This document shows positions 1 through 6,322 of a DNA stretch of 12,458 bases, piece after piece. The stretch spans positions 1-12,458 of the forward strand of contig DRMS01000255.1 in the NCBI GenBank assembly GCA_011322515.1. Direction: 5' to 3'. Each line of letters starts with the position of its first letter. Positions within the stretch are counted from its first letter, which is position 1. The notes beneath the pieces were generated by a model. That model did not search any database and was not told the DNA's origin. It was given only the letters and a program-made list of their open reading frames with translations. The translations under genes and the position numbers were made by a program. Source of the DNA: Leucothrix mucor. Lineage in GTDB: Bacteria; Pseudomonadota; Gammaproteobacteria; Thiotrichales; Thiotrichaceae.

Positions 1-674
1 AATGTCCAATAACGCTCTAATTTTTGCTCACCATTGGCTTGAATCAATAGGCTATGGGCAGGTTCTAATTTGCGTACACCTTGCAAAATAGTACGTGGGG
101 CGGGGATAACCGCATGCAAGGTAAATTGGTGATGTAGCGCAATAGGGTCAATCGTTGTATCCATATCACCACAGGCCAATAGTGCTTGTAGATTAGAAGC
201 AAAGCGAAAGCCATGTTTAGACTGTGAATAATAAAGTGGTTTAATCCCCATGCGATCACGGGCTAGGAAGAGTGTTTTTTGGTTAAGATCCCAAAGTGCA
301 ATCGCAAACATACCCAGAAAATGCTTAACACAATCGCGTCCCCACTCAGCATAGGCTTTTAAAATAACCTCCGTATCGCCTGTGGAGAAAAAAGTATGAC
401 CTTTAGCTTGTAAGGTGTTGCGTAACTCAGGGTGATTATAAATTGTGCCATTAAAAACCAATGCCAGACTAAGCTGTGGGTCAATCATCGGCTGATTGCC
501 CTTCTCTGATAAATCCAGAATAGATAAACGACGATGTCCAAATGCTAGCGCGCCATCTGAAAATGTCCCTGCATGATCAGGCCCCCGCTTTTCTAGTTTC
601 TCCATCATCGCTTGAAGTTGATTTAGCTCAGGCAAACTGCCATCAAGACGATACTCTCCACAAATTCCGCACAT
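1..674 (-). CDS. asnO: N-acetylglutaminylglutamine amidotransferase, N-terminal part (cut by window edge)
   Basis: This enzyme resembles class B asparagine synthetase and makes the amide of the osmolyte dipeptide NAGGN in the cytoplasm. The 224 visible residues start MCGICGEYRLDG. Cys2 is the expected catalytic nucleophile of a class II glutamine amidotransferase once Met1 is removed. Also visible are RGPDHAG, GHRRLSILDLSEKGNQPM, FNGTIYNH, GDTEVILKAYAEWG and LARDRMGIKPLYY, all standard for the glutaminase domain. The stretch HHQFTLHAVIPAPRTILQG is what separates the NAGGN branch from ordinary AsnB, as I recall the family. The synthetase domain and the usual partner gene (ngg, a GNAT/ATP-grasp synthetase) would lie beyond the left edge. 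An AAGG ribosome site sits just upstream of the ATG at 674, and a TATAAT-like box lies at 728-723 on the minus strand. The reading frame is open to base 1. Ordinary AsnB is the alternative. Confidence 0.85.
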   Translation of the reverse strand, partial: MCGICGEYRLDGSLPELNQLQAMMEKLEKRGPDHAGTFSDGALAFGHRRLSILDLSEKGNQPMIDPQLSLALVFNGTIYNHPELRNTLQAKGHTFFSTGDTEVILKAYAEWGRDCVKHFLGMFAIALWDLNQKTLFLARDRMGIKPLYYSQSKHGFRFASNLQALLACGDMDTTIDPIALHHQFTLHAVIPAPRTILQGVRKLEPAHSLLIQANGEQKLERYWT

Positions 675-722
675 TGTTTATACCTTTTATTTAGACACTG
701 GTTGTTATTGATTTAATACTTC

Positions 723-728
723 ATTATA
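723..728 (-). promoter_or_regulatory. Possible -10 box for the NAGGN amidotransferase gene
   Basis: Read on the minus strand, the hexamer is a perfect TATAAT, about 50 bases upstream of the start codon at 674. I see no convincing -35 box at the usual distance, so this is a weak call resting on the -10 alone. Confidence 0.3.
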
Positions 729-841
729 CGGAAATATAAAGAAAAACAGCGAAAAAAATGGGAGTCCGTTTGGAGCTAATTATATGAACTAGCCTTAGTG
801 TATGATCAATATATTACGTTCAATAATTTTCAAAGATTAAT

Positions 842-1009
842 GGCTACCAACTTAAGGAGGGACAAGTAAAGTCATAGCAAACAACCCGCACCCTTCGACA
901 AGCTCAGGGAACTAGCCCTTCGGTAGACTCAGGACACCGCTTCCTGAGCTTGTCGAAGGGTGCGGGTGAATAGCAGAAACATGAACTGTCCCTCCTTAAA
1001 CTGATAGCC
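842..1009 (+). mobile_element. 168-bp MITE-like inverted-repeat element, copy 1
   Basis: The element starts GGCTACCAACTTAAGG and ends with the inverse of GGCTATCAGTTTAAGG. This gives terminal inverted repeats of about 23 bp with three mismatches. Inside is a second, perfect 25-bp inverted repeat (884-908 and 943-967) built on the widespread CCTTCGACAAGCTCAGG motif. It carries no coding capacity. A copy in the opposite orientation at 6155-6322 has the same length and differs at only three positions by my alignment. No target-site duplication of a clear size is visible. The right edge falls inside a Uma2-family pseudogene, while the left flank shows no Uma2 sequence, so the insertion probably came with a deletion. 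It is presumably mobilised by a transposase encoded elsewhere. Confidence 0.85.
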
Positions 1010-1354
1010 ATCCTGATTTAATGGTAATTTGTGATGAAAATGTTTCTGATGACCAGCAAATCTAAACCTCTCCGTTCTTGATTGGTGAAGTCTTGTCTAA
1101 AAAGCACCCGTATTAAAGATAAGGGAGAGAAGCGTTTAGAATACCTTGCTTTACCAAGTCTGCAAGCGTATGTATCTCTCGAACAAGATTTTGCTGAAGT
1201 GGAGGTGCAACGTAAATCTGAACATTGGCAATCTTCTTATTATTTTTTAGATCAAGACGTTGTATTTGAATCCGTTGATGTCACATTGGCTGTTGAAGAG
1301 ATTTACGAACGTGTCAATAACGACAATATGCGGTTATTGCTAGAAGAAAAATAA
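1010..1354 (+). pseudogene. Uma2-family (DUF820) endonuclease-like remnant, broken three ways
   Basis: The translation matches the C-terminal half of Uma2/DUF820 proteins, a PD-(D/E)XK nuclease-fold family of uncertain role that is often multicopy. Three blocks can be read: PDLMVICDENVSDDQQI from 1012, then TSPFLIGEVLSK from 1066, then STRIKDKGEKRLEYLALPSL to the end. The first two blocks are in one frame but separated by TAA at 1063-1065, where family members usually have Tyr. The third block is one frame away, explained by an extra A in the run at 1099-1103. The N-terminal half, about 80-100 residues, is missing. The sequence begins directly at the right edge of the inverted-repeat element. 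An open frame from a TTG at 1082 (90 aa) is an artefact of the frameshift, not a real start. The stop at 1352-1354 abuts the stop of the convergent M48 gene. Confidence 0.85.
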
Positions 1355-2206
1355 TTAGGAATCAAGCCAAGTACTAAAACCATTAGGTAAGGGCGTAACC
1401 GCTTTATCCATCGACCAGTTATTTTCTTTAGCAATGGCTTCAATTTGTTTAATGCGATTGTCTCCCAATGGATGCGTAACAAAGAAGGTAGGTTCTTTCA
1501 TGATATCTTCATTACTTAAACTACGGAGTAATTCGAATAAGTCTATCGCACCACTGGCGTGTCCATATACTTTTACTAATGCGCTTAAGCCTTCAATATC
1601 CGAGGCGGTTTCCATATCACGGCTAAATTTTAGCTGGGTGTATAAACCTGTTGAGCCGAGTAAATTGACATTTGACTTTCCTAGTAATAAGAAAAATCCT
1701 GTTGAAATGGCGGCAGATTGACCGATAGAGCGTATCGGATCACGATGTTTTATATGCGCTATTTCATGCGCAATTACCATGCTGATAGCATTTTCATTTT
1801 TTAGTTTAGAAAGTAATCCTTTGTAGAGAAAGATATGACCACCTAATGTGGCAAAAGCATTCTCAATGTTATCATCAATATAATGAGGATAAATTTCCAT
1901 CGCATCAGGAAGATCCATTGCATCACTAATATGTTCTGTCAGGTTTTCTAGGTAGAGTTGCATATCAGAGCTATCATTTTCACTGGCAGGGAGGTCATAC
2001 TGAGAGACTAGCTCAACTTCTTTGCTATAGGGGATTAATGAGGCGAGATAGTCCCCTGATTTGCCTAATAGCCATGCGCTAAGGGCGAGGATAATAGCAA
2101 TGGCGCTGAATAATTTTATAAAGGTGGCTAAGGGGTGTGATGCAGAGGTGTTAATCCCTTCTGGAATGTCAGGGTTGGTATAAAAGGTTTGTTGCTTTTT
2201 ATTCAT
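1355..2206 (-). CDS. M48-family membrane-anchored zinc metalloprotease
   Basis: This is a 283-residue peptidase of the M48 (Oma1/BepA/LoiP-like) group. The zinc site is HEIAH at residues 147-151, with a likely third ligand E199 in DMETASDIEG. The C-terminal HPLGDNRI at 245-252 is also typical of the family. One hydrophobic segment at about 27-48 acts as an N-terminal anchor, with no signal peptidase site evident. The protease domain would therefore be on the periplasmic face, where M48 enzymes handle misfolded envelope proteins. The substrate cannot be told from sequence. The gene follows lepB on the same strand, but an inverted-repeat element separates them. Its ribosome site is weak (GAG about 12 bases before ATG). 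The reading frame is intact and ends next to the convergent Uma2 remnant. Confidence 0.88.
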   Translation of the reverse strand: MNKKQQTFYTNPDIPEGINTSASHPLATFIKLFSAIAIILALSAWLLGKSGDYLASLIPYSKEVELVSQYDLPASENDSSDMQLYLENLTEHISDAMDLPDAMEIYPHYIDDNIENAFATLGGHIFLYKGLLSKLKNENAISMVIAHEIAHIKHRDPIRSIGQSAAISTGFFLLLGKSNVNLLGSTGLYTQLKFSRDMETASDIEGLSALVKVYGHASGAIDLFELLRSLSNEDIMKEPTFFVTHPLGDNRIKQIEAIAKENNWSMDKAVTPLPNGFSTWLDS

Positions 2207-2221
2207 TGCTAATACTCGTGG

Positions 2222-2408
2222 ATAAGTAGAAGGTCATAATAAATCTAACAAAATTTTGGCATCCTTCACCCATCTGTAGGAAGTTTACGTAATACGGGAT
2301 GGCGCGTTGCTACGATCTCCCGTATTCCGCTTAGATGAAATACGGGCGAACTGTCAATTGACATATGAAAGAGGTCACATGTTAGATTTATTATGACCTC
2401 CTGCTTAT
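2222..2408. mobile_element. 187-bp inverted-repeat element between lepB and the M48 gene
   Basis: Arms at 2222-2250 and 2380-2408 are reverse complements at 27 of 29 positions, with a perfect 20-bp core (2231-2250 / 2380-2399) starting AGGTCATAATAAATC. The interior has a second hairpin, AATACGGGA at 2291-2299 with TCCCGTATT at 2318-2326, followed by another ATACGGGC. There is no open frame of note and no obvious target duplication. The size and structure fit a MITE. The ends differ from both other element families in this window. A bidirectional RNA hairpin is an alternative reading, but there is no T-tract that would make it a terminator. Confidence 0.65.
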
Positions 2409-2417
2409 AAATCAACG

Positions 2418-2442
2418 GGCTACCCTATTTAAATTGGTATCC
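2418..2442. repeat. 25-bp imperfect palindrome resembling two element tips back to back
   Basis: The sequence runs from GGCTACC to GGTATCC with an A/T-rich centre (ATTTAAAT). Read on the minus strand it begins GGATACCAATTTAA, which matches the tip of the 168-bp element family except at the third base. It begins immediately after the lepB stop codon. It may be a decayed element end or an excision scar. It lacks the T-run of a terminator. Confidence 0.35.
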
Positions 2443-3129
2443 CTATTTGAGCATCTCGAAAAAACGTTCCATGCGTGGTTTAAAACTTTCTTTGGTATTT
2501 AAAGAAAGCAGTATTCGCGTAGCATGCCCACGAATTTCTGAGCGTGGAATGAGCCCATAATAACGTGAGTCTGCACTATTATCACGGTTATCTCCCATTA
2601 CAAAATACTTGTCTTTTGGAATCGTAATGGGACCATAATTTTTCATTGTAGGGTTATAGTAATTTGGTTTTACCTGCATTACGTGGGTTAAATTACCTAC
2701 AGATTCAATCGCATAGATACCCTCTTCTTTATCACCTTCACGTAAAGGCGCTAACTTAGGATCACGTAGATTTGAGTAGTCAGCAGGCTTACCATTGATA
2801 AAGAGTTGGTTTTTCTTAATTTCAACTGTCTCACCAGGTAATCCAATAAGGCGCTTGATCATGCGTTTATCAGCAGCTTCAGAGGTGAAGACAATAATAT
2901 CCCCCCGCTCAGGCTCTCCTAAACGTGCTAAAGAAATATCGGTAAAAGGAATTTGTAGGTCATAAGCCAACTTGTTCTCCCAGACGACATCGCCCTCAAG
3001 AATGGTTGGTTTCATTGACCCTGTTGGCACAGGATGCCAGTCCGCAATTGCGCCACGGAAGATAAATAGGAATGAAATAAAGATTAAAAACGTTTTATTA
3101 TTATTAATAATTGAAGTTAGCTTGTTCAT
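2443..3129 (-). CDS. lepB: Signal peptidase I (leader peptidase)
   Basis: This serine/lysine protease (S26A) cuts signal peptides from exported proteins at the outer face of the inner membrane. At 228 residues it is compact. One membrane segment (about 13-30) is followed by the catalytic box PTGSMKPT with the nucleophile Ser38. The general base is Lys92 in RMIKRLIGLPGE. The later conserved boxes RGDIIVF and VMGDNRDNSADSRYYG are complete. E. coli LepB has two membrane spans and a longer insert, while many other gammaproteobacterial versions are short like this one. It lies 50 bases downstream of gshA on the same strand and may be co-transcribed with it. The ATG at 3129 has only a weak AAGG about 15 bases upstream. 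Many gammaproteobacteria carry lepB next to lepA and rnc, and neither is present here. Confidence 0.95.
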   Translation of the reverse strand: MNKLTSIINNNKTFLIFISFLFIFRGAIADWHPVPTGSMKPTILEGDVVWENKLAYDLQIPFTDISLARLGEPERGDIIVFTSEAADKRMIKRLIGLPGETVEIKKNQLFINGKPADYSNLRDPKLAPLREGDKEEGIYAIESVGNLTHVMQVKPNYYNPTMKNYGPITIPKDKYFVMGDNRDNSADSRYYGLIPRSEIRGHATRILLSLNTKESFKPRMERFFEMLK

Positions 3130-3179
3130 GATATTGGGGGCCTTATCATTTGTTGTTATTATTTTTATTGGGGTTAGGT

Positions 3180-4760
3180 CTAGCGATCAAAGTAATGCTT
3201 GAGGAAACTATCAAAGTCTACATCATCATTTGCTTCAACTTTTTTCTGCTCTAAAATTGACTGTTCAGCTTGTTGGATGAACTTCTTTCGAGAAGTGTCA
3301 CTCAGCTCACGTTTCAGAAAATACTGACGATGCTCATCAGACTGACTGTGTGCAAAGTCAAAATAGCTATCGTGATTACTGATTAGCTCATCTAATACAC
3401 GCGCTGAAGGTGTGAGTTCGGGGTGTTCAAAAAGTTCCATTTGATATTTTAATGCTGATAGATAACAAGTATCAGTATGGACTTTATTAAGTAACTCCGC
3501 CACAGGTATCATAGCCTCTAATAGTTCAGAGCCCCATGATTTAAGCGTGCATTTTTTATTATTACAACTCAATTCGAGATTGGGTTTACGTCCGAAATGA
3601 GCCACTAATGATTGATTTTCATCGATTTCTTGTTGTTCTTTTTTATCAATTTTAGAGCTTTGTTGCAAGAGGCAAAATAGCATAAACACCTCTAAAAAGA
3701 AAAGCTGTTTATGGGTAATGCCTGCGGGGTGGAAGGGGTTTATATCCACCGAGCGCAACTCGACATAGCGAATACCACGGTCACTGAGCGCATCAACTGG
3801 TTTTTCAAAACAGCCCAGAATCTGCTTGGGTCGTACTGTACTGTAGTATTCATTCTCAATCTGCAATAAATTAGCACTTAACTGACGATATTCACCATCA
3901 ACTTTAATACCAATTTTTTCATACGCTGCATGGGGTGTGTTAATGGCACAGCGCAGACTGTCTATGTATTGCTCTATTGTGTCATAGTTAGCCTTAATGC
4001 CCGCTTTACTCTCTTTGCGATTTGTATAACCAATATCCCCCATGCGTAATGACGTTCCCCAAGGCTCATAATAGGTATTCTTATTATAAATTTTCATACT
4101 ATCTAGCTTGGGGACACCGCTTAGAAAGGTTTTACAGATGGCAGGAGAGGAACCAAATAGATAAGGAATCAACCATCCATAGCGCTGAATATTTCGAATC
4201 ATTCCCATATAGCACTGATTAATAAAGTCTTGCTTAGTACGCTTTTGTTGATTTTCTATTTGCTGATATGCCGCCCAGAAGTTTTTGCCAATTGAATGAT
4301 TAAAATGAATACCAGCGATTACCTGCATCATTTTTCCATAGCGCCATGCTAATCCTTGGCGATACACATGCTTCATTTTACCGCCTGTTGAATCTCCATA
4401 TTCAGCAATTTTAATATCATCCTCACCGCGAATAATACACGGCATACTGCTCGTCCACAGTAGCTCATCGCCTAATTGCTGATAGACAAAAGATTCCACT
4501 TCTTGTAAAAAATCCAGCGATTTATAACCACGATCACAAGGAGGAGTAATTAACTCTAGTAGTGATTCGGCATAATCCGTAGTAATACAAGGGTTTTTTA
4601 ATGCAGAACCTAGCACTTTAGGGTGTTCTGTTTGTGCGATATGCCCCTTGGTATCCACACGTAGGCTTTCTTTTTCTAGTCCTGTTTGCGAGTCTCTTAG
4701 TAACTCTTTAATATCGTTTTTTTCAATATTCTGTAGACGTTTGTTCAGTACGGTATACAA
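3180..4760 (-). CDS. gshA: Glutamate-cysteine ligase (first step of glutathione synthesis)
   Basis: This is the proteobacterial (type 1) enzyme that joins glutamate and cysteine with ATP in the cytoplasm. The 526 residues compare well with about 518 in E. coli. The N-terminal block TGLEKESLRVDTKGH (26-40), HPKVLGSAL, ITTDYAESLLELITPP (59-74), the segment with GKMKHVYRQGLAWRYG and IAGIHFNHS, and TSLRMGDIGYTN are all family signatures. The start is TTG, chosen because an AGAGG ribosome site sits seven bases before it and the conserved N-terminus begins soon after. E. coli gshA also starts with TTG. A TATAAT on the minus strand at 4801-4796 is a candidate -10. No gshB is seen nearby. lepB follows on the same strand. 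Confidence 0.96.
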   Translation of the reverse strand: MYTVLNKRLQNIEKNDIKELLRDSQTGLEKESLRVDTKGHIAQTEHPKVLGSALKNPCITTDYAESLLELITPPCDRGYKSLDFLQEVESFVYQQLGDELLWTSSMPCIIRGEDDIKIAEYGDSTGGKMKHVYRQGLAWRYGKMMQVIAGIHFNHSIGKNFWAAYQQIENQQKRTKQDFINQCYMGMIRNIQRYGWLIPYLFGSSPAICKTFLSGVPKLDSMKIYNKNTYYEPWGTSLRMGDIGYTNRKESKAGIKANYDTIEQYIDSLRCAINTPHAAYEKIGIKVDGEYRQLSANLLQIENEYYSTVRPKQILGCFEKPVDALSDRGIRYVELRSVDINPFHPAGITHKQLFFLEVFMLFCLLQQSSKIDKKEQQEIDENQSLVAHFGRKPNLELSCNNKKCTLKSWGSELLEAMIPVAELLNKVHTDTCYLSALKYQMELFEHPELTPSARVLDELISNHDSYFDFAHSQSDEHRQYFLKRELSDTSRKKFIQQAEQSILEQKKVEANDDVDFDSFLKHYFDR

Positions 4761-4795
4761 CAGTCAACCTCTATGATAAGTAACGGGGGAAGTAG

Positions 4796-4801
4796 ATTAT
4801 A
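4796..4801 (-). promoter_or_regulatory. Possible -10 box for gshA
   Basis: A perfect TATAAT on the minus strand lies 35 bases before the gshA TTG start. The matching -35 region is poor. It sits in the divergent gap shared with the DUF2279 gene. Confidence 0.35.
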
Positions 4802-4865
4802 TCCAATTTAGTAGCGACAAGTTTACTTACCTGATGAAATTAGCTTACAAATACTCATGTTGTGT

Positions 4866-4895
4866 TATACAGGAGAGCCCTATACCCGCTATAAT
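4866..4895 (+). promoter_or_regulatory. Candidate sigma-70 promoter for the DUF2279 gene
   Basis: TATAAT at 4890-4895 is preceded by TATACA at 4866-4871, an 18-bp spacer with four of six -35 bases matching. It lies 38 bases before the ATG at 4934. An AAGGA ribosome site at 4922-4926 completes a conventional start region. Confidence 0.45.
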
Positions 4896-4933
4896 AACGA
4901 CTTATTTGTATCATTAGATCTAAGGAATATTTC

Positions 4934-5812
4934 ATGCCCCCTATAATAAAAACAATCTTAGCCTGCTCGCTACTCTCAATTTCAGTTTGTCATGCCGAAT
5001 CTATGCTGGAGTCTAATAAAACACTCACCATAGGTGAAGCAGCAAAAGAGCTAAAATGGGAATTAGGGGGAATAACAGGTGGAATTTTATACTTAGGCTT
5101 AAAAGAATGGGCTTGGGGAAGCGCTTCTTTTAAGTTTAATGATGAAAAATGGTTTGGTATGAATACAGGTAGCGGCGGTGCAGACAAACTAGGGCATCTC
5201 TATTCCACCTACCTAATGGATGAATTTCTAACAAATCGTCTCTATAGCAAAACAGGAAACTCTAAGGATGCCGCGCTAAAGGGCGCTATTTTTTCGGGAG
5301 GATTGATGTTTTTAGTGGAAGCCTTCGATGGTGTTTCTTCCGATCATGGTTTTTCCTACGAAGACCTTATTATGGATGGCACAGGCATTGGAATTTCTTA
5401 TCTAAAAAATACCGTTCCAGGATTAAGAAACAAACTGGATCTACGTGTTGAATATCATAAAAGTAAAGCGGATAAAGGACATCCTATTACGGATTACACA
5501 GGCTACAACTACTCCGCCGTATTAAAGCTAGGTGGATTCCATAGGCTACAAACGACACCGCTCAAATACTTTGAACTACAACTTGGCTACCACACAGAAG
5601 GCTTTAAAAAAGATGATAAACCTTTCTTTAAGAAAAAGAAGGCAGAGTTATATGCTGGCATCGGTCTTGATTTGACAGAAGTAGTATTCAAGCCTTTAAA
5701 AAAACAGACAGACAGTGAACTGGTTGATTATGCGGATACTTTCTTCCGTTACTATCAAATGCCAGGGATTTATACCACTAGCTCATTACAGACACGTGAG
5801 CAGAATTTGTAA
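4934..5812 (+). CDS. Secreted DUF2279 (YfiM-like) protein, probable envelope protein
   Basis: The family is defined by DUF2279, which includes E. coli YfiM. No biochemical role is known to me. Of 292 residues, the first 21 look like a signal peptide cut after CHA. A LAC triplet at 9-11 could be read as a lipobox but sits too early in the hydrophobic stretch. The DUF2279 core covers about 60-160: NDEKWFGMNTGSGGADKLGH (with D84, K85 and H88), a small-residue hydrophobic stretch, then E129, D132 and GFSYEDLIMDGTG. The C-terminal half (170-260) alternates polar and aromatic/hydrophobic residues in short strands, as in an outer-membrane or beta-rich domain, which is an inference. The gene diverges from gshA and has a good AAGGA ribosome site and promoter. 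It appears to be a single-gene unit. Confidence 0.8.
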   Translation: MPPIIKTILACSLLSISVCHAESMLESNKTLTIGEAAKELKWELGGITGGILYLGLKEWAWGSASFKFNDEKWFGMNTGSGGADKLGHLYSTYLMDEFLTNRLYSKTGNSKDAALKGAIFSGGLMFLVEAFDGVSSDHGFSYEDLIMDGTGIGISYLKNTVPGLRNKLDLRVEYHKSKADKGHPITDYTGYNYSAVLKLGGFHRLQTTPLKYFELQLGYHTEGFKKDDKPFFKKKKAELYAGIGLDLTEVVFKPLKKQTDSELVDYADTFFRYYQMPGIYTTSSLQTREQNL

Positions 5813-5850
5813 AAGCCTTAAAAAACCCAACCTCTTACTTATGCCCTTAA

Positions 5851-5870
5851 GGAAGTTTCAAGCAATGATT
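5851..5870 (+). repeat. Lone terminal repeat of the 161/176-bp element family
   Basis: GGAAGTTTCAAGCAATGATT matches the tips of the element at 11855-12030: 18 of 20 bases against the left tip and 18 of 20 against the inverted right tip, each time agreeing where the other differs. It is preceded by TAA, the triplet seen beside the other copies. No partner end is found before the next element at 5990, although a weak inverted pair (GTAGTTGA near 5888 and TCAAACTAC at 5970-5978) lies between. It is probably a truncated element. Confidence 0.5.
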
Positions 5871-5989
5871 CGGCACCCTTCATTTTGTAGTTGACACTCC
5901 TTTGCTTCAGCTTCCTTCAAATAATGAAGAAAAAAAATGTAAACTGCTTTTCTTTTTGATGAAGGATGCTCAAACTACTTTCCCATTTA

Positions 5990-6150
5990 GGAATGAGCAC
6001 GGAATAACTTCCCAAAGTTATAACGCAGAATTTTTATTTCAGATTGGATGAACTCATAAGGCGCATAGTCACTCTATGCAACGAATGAGATCATCCAAGC
6101 TGGGATAAAAAAGCAAGTTAGAGATCGGCAAGTTGTTTCGTGCTCGTTCC
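5990..6150 (+). mobile_element. 161-bp MITE-like element, copy A, with TTA target duplication
   Basis: The terminal repeats are GGAATGAGCACGGAATAACTT at the left, less its last base, and the inverse of GGAACGAGCACGAAACAACT at the right. TTA at 5987-5989 and again at 6151-6153 forms a 3-bp direct repeat. Most of the element folds into one long imperfect hairpin, whose centre is GCATAG...CTATGC. It contains no gene. Its right duplication ends one base before the next element (6155). Confidence 0.8.
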
Positions 6151-6154
6151 TTAG

Positions 6155-6322
6155 GGCTACCAGTTTAAGGCGGGACAGTTCATGTTTCTGCTATTCACCC
6201 GCACCCTTCGACAAGCTCAGGAAGCGGTGTCCTGAGTCTACCGAAGGGCTAGTTCCCTGAGCTTGTCGAAGGGTGCGGGTTGTTTGCTATGACTTTACTT
6301 GTCCCACCTTAAGTTGGTAGCC
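6155..6322 (-). mobile_element. 168-bp MITE-like inverted-repeat element, copy 2 (inverted)
   Basis: This is the reverse complement of the element at 842-1009, with equal length and three differences. The inner perfect 25-bp arms are at 6197-6221 and 6256-6280. The element overlaps the 3' end of the ATPase gene: bases 6322-6287 encode its final eleven residues and its TAG stop. No target duplication is apparent. The near identity of the two copies means recent movement or gene conversion. Confidence 0.87.

Noticed and set aside
65..259. 64-codon minus-strand open frame
   Set aside because: It is a different frame within the NAGGN amidotransferase gene, which has clear family motifs.
884..967. 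Rho-independent terminator or CRISPR-like repeat
   Set aside because: The strong stem has no T-tract and the units are neither evenly spaced nor separated by unique spacers; the whole 168-bp unit recurs at 6155-6322 as an element.
842..1009. 2-bp AT target duplication for the 168-bp element
   Set aside because: AT occurs on both sides of this copy, but the copy at 6155-6322 has no matching flank, so the dinucleotide is likely chance.
1082..1354. 90-residue protein from a TTG start
   Set aside because: Its first residues (MVKSC) come from reading the wrong frame before a frameshift; the rest is the tail of a broken Uma2 gene.
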